From: Balanoglossus misakiensis
Lineage: Eukaryota; Hemichordata
Length of the DNA stretch: 64,000 nucleotides
Direction of reading: 5' to 3'
Assembly: GCA_040954595.2 (NCBI GenBank)
Contig: CM082584.2
Coordinates: 13,454,001 to 13,518,000, forward strand
Below, piece after piece: positions 50,501-61,800 of this stretch. Position 1 is the first letter of the stretch. Every line of letters begins with the position of its first letter. The notes below the pieces were generated by a model, which saw only the letters and a list, made by a program, of their open reading frames with translations, was not told the DNA's origin and made no database searches. Both the position numbers and the translations under genes were made by a program.

Positions 50501-53500
50501 AGGTAAGTATAAAAATCTTGGGAGATTTGTAATGACTGAACCCATGCTTACAAAAGTTGTTGCCAATTGGAATGTTGTGTGTAGTTGCATCAATTCACAT
50601 GAAATTTGTTCATTTCAGACGTTTCAGGAGAAAGTCTGAAGAGCCACGCACAGGCAATGGTGGCATGTGGATGAACTCATTTAACAGAAGTGGCAAAACA
50701 AATCAAAGTTTCAGTGGTGAAGGTAAGGCATAACAAATCACACAGTTTCCTCTAATAGAACATTTTCTGCTCAGGCAAGATCTTGCGAGACTTTATCAGA
50801 TCTCGCAAGACTTTATCATTTTCTGTTCTGGCGAGATCACGTGAGACTTATCAACAATAATGTTAAAGCTACGCTGTTAATGTCCAACCCACCTGACAGT
50901 TTTAATGACTTTTCTTTTAGGCAATACTATCACTATTACCTACCCAGCCATTCCTAATGAAAGGCTTCCCCAGGTGTATGCTGATAAACATGCAAATGAG
51001 AACGCACTCTTCAAAGAAGAATATGATGTAAGTCATTACTTTTATACTCATATTGGTTTGATTCATGTGAGTAGAGTTGCAGTATATTGTTTATTTCACA
51101 GTCAGCTGAAAAATACTTTACAGAAAGTGCCTGCTCTGTTTTGTCATGAAAGTATGGTAGCACTGGAGTTTGAATTTTACCAGAAATATTACTTCAAATC
51201 CACACTTTCTAACCCCTCTCCGACAAACATTAGAGGGAATGTTGGTTATAGTTGACACTGACTACTGTACGCAAAGGTAAATGTAGTTTTCTGGAAGTCC
51301 TGCAATTCCGTTATTGCCAAGTTAAAGTAATTGTTTTGTGTTATCTGAACAGAACCTTCCCAGATCATCTCGACCCATCACTGTTGAAGCATCAAGCAAA
51401 CCCGAGAACAAATCCAAGAATCGATACATCAACATTCTGGCATGTAAGTTCCATGCTCTGAAATTATTCAGGCATTCATTGCCTGTGAGTCAGTTACATG
51501 TACATGTGTAGTTTTCGAAAACTGAGTGAGCCTAACATATCTACACACATTTCAGTATATGTTTGTCTCTATCATGTATCTACCTGTATCTGTCCACTTA
51601 TACTGTAGCAACTTAAGAAATCTGACATATTGTTATTCTTACTAGTCTTCTATCTTTCTGCAACACAGATGACCAGAGTCGGGTTAAACTGGAGATAATT
51701 GATGATGATGAAGATTCTGACTATATCAATGCTTGCTATGTTGATGTAAGTTGTGTATTTCATATTGTTAATTACTTTGACCAAAGTTCCAGATGTAATT
51801 TAAGTGACATCCTATCTGATTTTTTCTGATATGAACATAACCTGAATTTGAACTCTGTAACATGCATACGTACATTGAAGTTGTTTTCTTTCATTCCTGC
51901 AGGGATACAAGTCACCAAACAAGTTCATCGCTGCACAAGGTAGAGATCAGCTCAATTTTCTTGGATTCTTTCATTGCATTTCCCTGATTATGGGTCTGAG
52001 CTGTGAGGTTGAACACAATAGTCAATCTTTGTTCAACTGTGTACATTAGCAAATGTACCTTACTGATGGGAAATGACATAGAAACACAATTTCCTACATC
52101 TATTTTCCATGTAACCCAATAATAGAGTTAACAAAAACATTGGGCTAAATAGTTCAAATCACATGTAGAACCATGAATTTGAAAAGGGGATCATACCTTG
52201 CTTGATGTATGCAATTCATTACAGGACCTAAGGATGATACAATTGAGGATTTCTGGAGAATGATTTGGGAGCAGAAAACATTAACCATTGTTATGGTAAC
52301 CAAATGTTTTGAGAATGGCAGGGTAATTATTCCTCATTTATTTATGGAATCAGGAATATATTATGAATCATAAATTAAATATTTCACATTCTTACAAGGT
52401 ATCCTTTCTTTCACATGAATTCTTTATTAAGGAAATCTCACTCCTTTTCACTTGATCATCACTTTGATTCTGAAATTCATGTGAAGAAACTGTTTGATCA
52501 ATAGCAAATTGATGTCTGTTTTCTAAATTATGTAATTCAGCATTTCCTCATAAATTTTCAGGAGAAGTGTGCCCAGTATTGGCCTGACAGTGGAACTGAT
52601 CAGTACGGTTACATTGAAGTCACATTTGAGGAAGTGACTGCCCTGGCTGACTACCAAATCAGAACTTTCTCGATCTGCCATGTATGTATATGTTATTGTT
52701 ATTGTTATCCTTTGAACAGTGCGAGACATCCATCTAGAGGAAGAGAGTTTTTCTAATTAATGATGGTTTATACATCTGTGTATGTGAAACTTTCAAACTG
52801 ATCTATTTCTGGAAATAACAGACAGGAAGTACGGCAAGCCATAATGCATCCTTTAGATAATGGAGGGACACTGAATATAAACACATTCGTTGAGATTTTC
52901 TAGAAAGGAAAAATGGGTGTCTGTGAAATGAGTGTTTGTGTCAAGCTGAACTGGAATGTCATTGTAGAAGTATTGGTGGGAGGGTTTCTATAGCATAGAA
53001 TATTGGCATATATGCATGCCACTGAGACATCCAGCTGTGAACCATTCATCTGAAAGTGATTATTTACTTTTGGTGCAGTGAGGTTCATTTCCTGGAAATA
53101 GTAAATGTTCATGAAAATCACGGACTAGTTTTCCTCATGTCATTCTGGAAGTGAAAGTGTTGTTAAAATAACACTCATGTTCCTGCTGATAACAACATCC
53201 CTTCCTGATAGTACTTCCTATAGCATGTACCTAAGAATAAATTTGTATAATTTCACAATTCTATTAATACCAGTATCCTGGTGCAGTGTTGTTTAGGCTT
53301 CATGCAATAAATGTAATGCATTCAGGATTTTTTTCTGTGTAGAGACAGTAATGTTGCTTTCACATGTCTTAGATATCCTTCAACAAAAGTTTTAAACTAG
53401 AACAATCCAATAAATGCATGTACATGTATCTCCAATGCTGCAATTTGCAACAGATTTCAGACGAGGAAGAAAAGAGGAAAATAACCCAGTTACATTACAC

Positions 53501-56468
53501 CAGCTGGCCCGATTTTGGCGTACCTGGGTCTCCGATTGGAATGTTGAATTTTATCAAGAGAGCACGAGCAATCAACCCGGCCAGAGCTGGACCAATGGTT
53601 GTCCACTGCAGGTAATGATTGTACAAATACATGTACATGTACTTCCCAGCTGTAAAGCCCTCATGCTTGTATCCCTGAGCATGTACTATTGCATCTATCA
53701 TAACACTGAATATACATATACTAATATCAAACGTAGACTGCTGTATAAAGAGTCTATATCAAATATAGATTGTTAGTCTGTATGTCCTGTTTAGCATACC
53801 AGTACTGTAACTCAGAGATGCGAATTGCAAGGCGGCAGCAGAGGCTAAGGTCTTTCTTTAATGGCAATTTAGTTATCCAAATCATATCACCAATTGTACC
53901 ATTTTCTTCCTTCATCAGTGCTGGTGTTGGTCGTACTGGCACCTTCATCGTTCTGGATGCCATGATGGATCAAATGGCAGCTGAAGGCAAAGCTGATGTC
54001 TTTGGATTCGTCTCTCAGATCAGAGGACAGAGAAATCACCTTGTGCAAGCAGATGTAAGCAATTTGACGTTAAACATGTTTTATAACAAAGTAGACAGAT
54101 TCATAAGGGGTCAAAGAGAAGAATTACTGTGGGGGTAATTTGAGTGAATTTTGGTGAAGAAATCCACCAATGTTGTGTGAGTCATTTAATTAAAACTCAA
54201 CAATTTTTTTGAATAGGTCCAGTACTTTTTCATCCACCAAGCCTTGGCAGAGCATTATCTCTATGGCAACACAGAGATTGATGTTGGCAACTTGCTGATT
54301 CATTGGCACAAACTCAACAGGAAACAGCCAAATTCTGACAAGACTGGATTAGAGGTTGAATATGAGGTATGCTTAATTCTATGTCAGGATTTATTTTATT
54401 TTTGCCACTCGGTTTGTGCACCACTGTGTGAAAATTATGTCTGTTTGGTGTAAAATTAAGGGGGAACTAGTGTAAAATAGCACCACATTTTGTCACGCTG
54501 GAGATAATGTGGCGTTCGACTAAGCATTCTGTTGTCTCTCACAGAAACTGATCGATACAGCCATAGAAAATGTGGTCATCACTGAAGCCCACCATGAAGC
54601 AAACAGAGGCAAAAACAGGGTTGTGAACATTGTACCATGTAAGTAAATTATGTCATGTTTGCATTGGATAAAAAAGACAAGATATGTAAAAGAATATGAA
54701 GTTACATGACTCAAACTGCTTCCAGAAATTAAAGTCATCATGGATTAACACAGTCATCTTTCAGTGCATTACTGCAAGAGTATCTTACAATGTTCAGATG
54801 CCATTGCTAAGCACTTTGTCTCAACAAAAGGAAATTATTAATAGAATACATGTATGTTCATTTGTAACTGCAGCAAATTTGTGTTTTTTCCCCCCAGATG
54901 ATGGCAATCGCTTCAAATTGATCCGACTGATTGGAAAGGAATATTCAGATTATGTCAATGCATCTCTAATTGACGTGAGTCTTAGATTTTGTCTCCATGG
55001 TTCAGACTACTTTTTTCATGGTTTCACCACCAAGTCTTTCACACCAACTACTTCCAACTGTGTTGTATTAACAGCTAACATTGTCAAACCTGATGCCATT
55101 TTCAGGGCTACAGACAGAAAGGTGCCTACATTGCTGCACAGGGACCACTGCCGAACACACTAGAAGATTTCTGGAGATTGATCTGGGAATGCAGAACAGG
55201 ATCAATTGTCATGTTAACAAACTTGATGGAGAGAAATCAGGTACTTTTCAGCTTTGTATCTTAATATTTAATGTGCCTGTGGCTTAAACTATTTTACTGT
55301 CAGTTTTTTCATCCAAATCCTTATTGTATGTCTCATTAGTTGGCTCCAGTGCCTCATGGGATGAATATTTATTTATTTAAATGTTGGTAATACATGATTT
55401 GATGGCTTTAACAGGTGAAGTGTGAGCAGTACTGGCCAGAGGAAGTAGAATCTGAGGAGCCTGAAATGTTCGGAACTCTTGCTGTGATCAAAAAGAAAGA
55501 AGAAGATTATACTGCATACACTATTCAAGAATTCTTTGTTACAGATACCAAGGTATTGGATACGTTATGTGTTTAAATCCACTCCTGTTAGTTGTGGTGG
55601 TGTATTTGTGATGTGTTGTGTTGTGTTGTCTTGTGTTGTCTTGTCTTGTCTTGTCTTGTCTTGTGATGGACTGTGAATTGTACTTTAATCATTGTGAGAC
55701 AAAATGATGTGATGTTTTTTACTATTTCAGTGAAATATTTATAGGACAATGTTTTTGTCTGTGCTTTCAGAATTCATTTTCACCTTTTTTATCTTTTTGT
55801 GTCAGGGTGGAGAGACTCGCACAATCCGTCACTTTCACTACACAGATTGGCCGGAGATTGGTGCGCCGGAAAGAGGTACCGGAATGATTGAAATGATGGG
55901 ACAGATCCAGAAACAACAACAACAGACTGGAAATAAACCCATTCTTGTACACTGCAGGTACACTAGAAAAATTTATCCATTGATGTTTTTAATAAAAGGC
56001 TCATTAATCTCTTGACACCAGCCATGTAACCCGGTGGATGGTACAAATGAAATAATCAAAATCATTTGTCATTTCAGTACGGGAGCAGGAAGAACTGGTG
56101 TCTTCTGTGCATTGAGTACTGTCATTGAGAGGATCAAGGCAGAGGCCATTGTTGATATCTTCCAGACTTACAAAGTTTTACGCCAACAGAGACCTAACAT
56201 CATTCAGAGCATTGTAAGTATAGTTGAATCAAGTGTTTTGTTCTGCCAATAGGTTGTACATTTATTCAGCATTGTAAATGTAGTTTCATTTTAAAACGAA
56301 TAAGAAATCATGATTAGAGAGATGTTTATGTCCAGATTTGCTGCTCAGCTAAATCAGTTCTTTATAAAATCTTGTATCATTTCCCCCATACAGGATCAGT
56401 ATCACTTTGTGTACAAAGCAGTGCTGGATTATCTTGATTCCTTTGATTCCTATGACAATTTCAAGTAA
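41589..56468 (+). CDS. Receptor protein tyrosine phosphatase with Sushi, EGF, Ig and FN3 modules
   Basis: 38 coding exons join in frame to 1816 aa. Signal peptide 41589-41652. Five Sushi/CCP modules, one exon each: 42147-42338, 42463-42642, 42884-43063, 43305-43484, 43726-43905. One EGF-like exon 44150-44278; two Ig exons 44528-44833 and 45029-45328. About five FN3 modules over 45803-46108, 46350-46505, 46922-47074, 47348-47592, 47900-47966, 48182-48297, 48459-48675, 48931-49033, 49249-49419, 49686-49869. Stalk 50106-50148, membrane helix 50409-50502, juxtamembrane 50619-50722 and 50921-51027. D1 runs over exons from 51353 to 54366 and D2 over exons from 54545 to 56468. D1 has KNRY, WPDFGVP and [10 protein letters not shown] (Cys about 1452), so it should be catalytic. 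D2 keeps [10 protein letters not shown] but has WPE and KNRV. The protein ends in DNFK, like vertebrate R2B phosphatases. RKRRQ in the last FN3 fits furin cleavage. Likely a cell-surface adhesion or recognition receptor that dephosphorylates tyrosines. Confidence 0.9.
42643..43725 (+). repeat. 421-bp tandem duplication of Sushi exon plus intron
   Basis: Exon starts at 42884, 43305 and 43726 are spaced exactly 421 bp. The exons 42884-43063 and 43305-43484 appear identical base for base. The three introns 42643-42883, 43064-43304 and 43485-43725 differ at only a few positions. Flanking Sushi exons (42463, 43726) are related but diverged, so the duplication is recent or homogenised. Confidence 0.9.
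44300..44347. repeat. TG dinucleotide microsatellite
   Basis: An imperfect (TG)n tract with GCGCGGGCG interruption in the intron after the EGF exon of the phosphatase gene. Confidence 0.85.
48705..48793. mobile_element. Short MITE-like element, copy 2
   Basis: An 89-bp element in a phosphatase intron. It aligns along its whole length with 31576-31664: same start (AACCC...TTTCACCACCATGG), same centre (AAGTTGGACCTCTA) and a GGGTT end. Its terminal inverted repeat has mutated (GGATGAGAGGGTT), so it looks older than copy 1. Confidence 0.7.
49756..49767 (+). other. Predicted furin-type cleavage site RKRR in the phosphatase ectodomain
   Basis: Codons for Arg-Lys-Arg-Arg followed by Gln in exon 49686-49869, in the membrane-proximal FN3 region. 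Vertebrate type IIA and IIB receptor phosphatases are cut at a similar place into two non-covalently held chains, so the same processing is likely here. Confidence 0.6.
52682..53453. other. Intron inside phosphatase domain 1
   Basis: 772 bp between the exon ending in SICH and the exon holding the WPD loop. No additional exon is needed, because the frame joins at phase 0. Nothing else is recognised. Confidence 0.6.
55606..55664. repeat. TTGTC/TTGTG pentanucleotide repeat
   Basis: Tandem TTGTG then TTGTC units in the intron before the D2 WPE exon of the phosphatase gene. Confidence 0.85.
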
Positions 56469-58829
56469 GTCATTCCGAGGATGAAACACTTACCAAGGTC
56501 AATCTGATCCTACTATTTCCTGAGGTCACGTTGGGAGTAAAATGCATGACATTGAAATGCAACAACCATGTTTTGCTGCTGCTGATTTTTATAGTTTTAT
56601 ATTGCAATTTTGTAGAAGTCTTAGTTTTATCCTGTATCATACATCAACCTATTTACGACCTATACATCAGATGGTTAACATTTGAAAATGCCTTTATTTA
56701 AAAACCTAGCCGTTTTGTAATGCACTAATATATGAAATGAGAAGTGATATTTTCATCTTAATCAACACATAGGGTTTTTCCAATACTCTTGAGTACAGCC
56801 GATGTACATCTTTCAAGAAGAGAATTTTAACTCTGCTAAAAGGTTCCTTTTTTTCAGGAAATAGTGTCAACAGTTTGGCCAAATTTTAGAAAGTATTGGT
56901 ATCATAAATTGGCAGGAAAATGTGCCTTATGTAGATTCAAAAGGTCATTCCAAATTTAGTCAAAATTTGATCAACTGAAAATGCATCTAAAACCATTCTG
57001 AATCATTCCCAAAAGAGAAAGGAAAATTTTGAAATGATCAAAATTAAGAGTAAAAATTATGTACTTTTCTACAAGAATACATCATAGTATTTAACCTTGT
57101 ATCAAATTTTCATGTGAAATAATGCTGTGCATTTATTATTATAATTAAAGTGAATAAAATTATATCTAGGCTTTTAAAAATATATACAAGTGGTAACCAG
57201 TGTCATTTACAAATATAAGGAAGTATATATGTTTATTTTTGGAGTATTGTAAGTTTTTGCTTTAGAAATTGTCATATTTTGTACCTTTTGGATGTTAAGA
57301 TTTGTAGATAGCTTAAAGAATTTACTGTTAAATGCATGGATGTGAATTTTATTGGAACTGTTGTGAAGATCAATCCTATTTTCTGTTCAATCAAAGATGG
57401 ACAGAGGGTATTTTACCATACATTATTCTCCATAGAACAAGGAAACAAAATTTGAGAAGCAAATATCATAGACTGATTTTGATTATAGAGTTCCTCTATA
57501 GATGTATTTTTATATTTTCATATATGTAAACAGCTCACTTTGCGAACTTCCCAGTGGTAAATCACCTTGGCAGATAAAATGACACCTTGTTTTTCTCCAC
57601 AAGTGTAATCAATAGAGAAGTTGTGCAAATTCCACAATTTTGACTATAGGGCTTCCATGTATATAAACTTGTAATGTTTGATGGAAAATTAATTGTGGGA
57701 TGTTTTGGAATCAATTACATTGATTGAATGTCATAATATATATTAAGTACTTCACATGCATTTTTAAAATTGTATATTTGCTGTTCTTACTAACTGCTGG
57801 ATGTTTGTTTTCAGTAAGCATTTAGGCAATTAAAAAAATATTCAACATGAAATAACACAAGGAAATAGTTTCCTCAGATGTCTTCTTAAGCATGTTCACC
57901 TTGATTTGTGTTTAATTTGCAGACTTATTGCATTTTGCAAACGAAAGGATGATACATGTACTCAAGAGTAAAATAAGTCTATCAATTGTTTTTGTTACAT
58001 ACATGTATTTGACTTTTTTATACGTACATCATGTCCTATTCACGAATGCTTTGGTATTTGAAATCATAATGCATAATTAAGCATCTCTAATCATTAATCC
58101 TTCTACATTGCTGCAGGTGTTTTCTTTTGATAATTTTATGTATATAATGTGCCTGGTGTCCGTTTTTATTTTTATTCCTATTCTTTTGGATGTTACTAAG
58201 TTATTCACTTGAACTTGCCATATTGTTTATATCTTTGCGTGTAGATTTTTTTTCTGTTCCAAAATTTTGAGATTACTTTGCGATTTGGTCTTCAAAGTAA
58301 AATGTGATAGTGATTGTGACTGTGCTTCCTAACAGTTAGATGTTGAATTGATGGGATGGATTAACTCCAAAACTTGATAATTACAATCTCAATGATCACT
58401 TCCCTGCAAGTTCATGCAACTCAATACTTCATCAACAGTGGATATGAAAATGAAAGCACCTTTGATGCCCTGCGTGTTACAAGTAAATTCATTTTGATTG
58501 TGATTTTGATTAAATCTATGAGGTGCAAATGCTTATCAGCTACAACTTACACAGTTTGCTTATTTTTTCATGGGTATTACCATAATACATTTTTGAAATA
58601 AACAGTACATGTATTTTTCATATGTTTTTTTAAATCTTGAATCATATACGCAGATTTATAAATAAATAGGTGTAAAATATAATGGTGGATAGACTCTTAT
58701 ATATGATAAATTGCATTAAGCTGTAGGTGTCATTTTAATTTTATTTTTATTTGTAAACTTACAATTGCATCTCATTAAGTGAATCAATACATGAAACATC
58801 TTGATGCAAATTGTGACGATGAACATTTG
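56469..58829. other. Phosphatase 3' UTR and AT-rich spacer before the satellite
   Basis: AT-rich sequence after the stop codon at 56466-56468. Candidate poly(A) signals include AATAAA at 57153-57158. No open frame here resembles a protein. Confidence 0.5.
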
Positions 58830-61800
58830 AGATTGACGAAATTTTGAAAATTCGCAAAGTCGAAAAATCGTCATTTCTGGATGATTTTCATGAGCTATAA
58901 CCCATGGATTTTCTCAAAAAATGAAGAAATTTTGAAAATTCGCAAAGTCAAAAAATCGTCATTTCTGGATGATTTTCATGAGCTATAACCCATGGTTTTT
59001 CTCAAAACATGAAGAAATTTTGAAAATTCGCAAAGTCGAAAAATCGTCATTTCTGGATGATTTTCCTGAGCTATAACCCATGGTTTTTTTAACAAAAATC
59101 GACGAAATTTTGAAAATTCGCAAAGTCGAAAAATTCTCATTTTTTGACGATTTTCCTGAGCTATAACCCATGGTTTTTTCAAAAATCGACGAAATTTTGA
59201 AAATTCGCAAAGTCGAAAAATTCTCATTTTTCGACGATTTTCCTGAGCTATAACCCATGGTTTTTTCAAAAAATGACAAAATTTTCAAAATTCGCAAAGT
59301 CGACAAATCTTCGATTTTTGACGATTTTCCTGAGCTATAACCCATGGTTTTTTTCAAAAAATTACCAAATTTTCAAAATTCGCAAAGTCGACAAATCTTC
59401 GATTTTTGACGATTTTCCTGAGCTATAACCCATGGTTTTTTCAAAAAATGACCAAATTTTCAAAATTCGCAAAGTCGACAAATCTTCGATTTTTGAACAT
59501 TTTCCTGAGCTATAACCCATGTTTTTTTCAAAAAATGACCAAATTTTCAAAATTCGCAAAGTCGAAAAATCCTCGATTTTTGAACATTTTCCTGAGCTAT
59601 AACCCATGGTTTTTTCAAAAAATGACCAAATTTTCAAAATTCGCAAAGTCGAAAAATCCTCGATTTTTGAACATTTTCCTGAGCTATAACCCATGGTTTT
59701 TTCAAAAAATGACCAAATTTTGAAAATTCGCAAAGTCGAAAAATCCTCGATTTTTGAACATTTTCCTGAGCTATAACCCATGGTTTTTTCAAAAAATGAC
59801 CAAATTTTGAAAATTCGTAAAGTCGAAAAATCCTCGAAAAATCCTCGATTTTTGAACATTTTCCTGAGCTATAACCCATGGTTTTTTTCAAAAAATGACC
59901 AAATTTTCAAAATTCGCAAAGTCGAAAAATCCTCGATTTTTGAACATTTTCCTGAGCTATAACCCATGGTTTTTTCAAAAAATGACCAAATTTTCAAAAT
60001 TCGCAAAGTCGAAAAATCCTCGATTTTTGAACATTTTCCTGAGCTATAACCCATGGTTTTTTTCAAAAAATGACCAAATTTTCAAAATTCGCAAAGTCGA
60101 CAAATCTTCGATTTTTGACGATTTTCCTGAGCTATAACCCATGGTTTTTTCAAAAAATGACCAAATTTTCAAAATTCGCAAAGTCGACAAATCTTCGATT
60201 TTTGACGATTTTCCTGAGCTATAACCCATGGTTTTTTCAAAAAATGACCAAATTTTCAAAATTCGCAAAGTCGAAAAATCCTCGATTTTTGAACATTTTC
60301 CTGAGCTATAACCCATGGTTTTTTCAAAAAATGACCAAATTTTCAAAATTCGCAAAGTCGAAAAATCCTCGATTTTTGAACATTTTCCTGAGCTATAACC
60401 CATGGTTTTTTTCAAAAAATGACCAAATTTTGAAAATTCGCAAAGTCGAAAAATCTTCGATTTTTGACGATTTTCCTGAGCTATAACCCATGGTTTTTTC
60501 AAAAAATGACCAAATTTTCAAAATTCGCAAAGTCGACAAATCTTCGATTTTTGACGATTTTCCTGAGCTATAACCCATGGTTTTTTCAAAAAATGACCAA
60601 ATTTTCAAAATTCGCAAATTCGACAAATCTTCGATTTTTGACGATTTTCCTGAGCTATAACCCATGGTTTTTTCAAAAAACGACCACATTTTCAAAATTC
60701 GCAAAGTCGAAAAATCCTCGATTTTTGAACATTTTCCTGAGCTATAACCCATGGTTTTTTCAAAAAATGACCAAATTTTCAAAATTCGCAAAGTCGAAAA
60801 ATCCTCGATTTTTGAACATTTTCCTGAGCTATAACCCATGTTTTTTTTCAAAAAATGACCAAATTTTCAAAATTCGCTAAGTCGAAAAATCCTCGATTTT
60901 TGAACATTTTCCTGAGCTATAACCCATGGTTTTTTCAAAAAATGACCAAATTTTCAAAATTCGCAAAGTCGAAAAATCCTCGATTTTTGAACATTTTCCT
61001 GAGCTATAACCCATGGTTTTTTCAAAAAATGACCAAATTTTGAAATTTCGCAAAGTCGAAAAATCTTCGAATTTTGACGATTTTCCTGAGCTATAACCCA
61101 TGGTTTTTTTCAAAAAATGACCAAATTTTCAAAATTCGCAAAGTCGAAAAATCCTCGATTTTTGAACATTTTCCTGAGCTATAACCCATGTTTTTTTCAA
61201 AAAATGACCAAATTTTCAAAATTCGCAAAGTCGAAAAATCCTCGATTTTTGAACATTTTCCTGAGCTATAACCCATGGTTTTTTCAAAAAATGACCAAAT
61301 TTTCAAAATTCGCAAAGTCGAAAAATCCTCGATTTTTGAACATTTTCCTGAGCTATAACCCATGGTTTTTTTCAAAAAATGACCAAATTTTGAAAATTCG
61401 CAAAGTCGAAAAATCTTCGATTTTTGACGATTTTCCTGAGCTATAACCCATGGTTTTTTCAAAAAATGACCAAATTTTCAAAATTCGCAAAGTCGACAAA
61501 TCTTCGATTTTTGACGATTTTCCTGAGCTATAACCCATGGTTTTTTCAAAAAATGACCAAATTTTCAAAATTCGCAAAGTCGAAAAATCTTCGAATTTTG
61601 ACGATTTTCCTGAGCTATAACCCATGGTTTTTTCAAAAAATGACCAAATTTTCAAAATTCGCAAAGTCGAAAAATCCTCGATTTTTGAACATTTTCCTGA
61701 GCTATAACCCATGGTTTTTTCAAAAAATGACCAAATTTTGAAAATTCGCAAAGTCGAAAAATCCTCGATTTTTGAACATTTTCCTGAGCTATAACCCATG

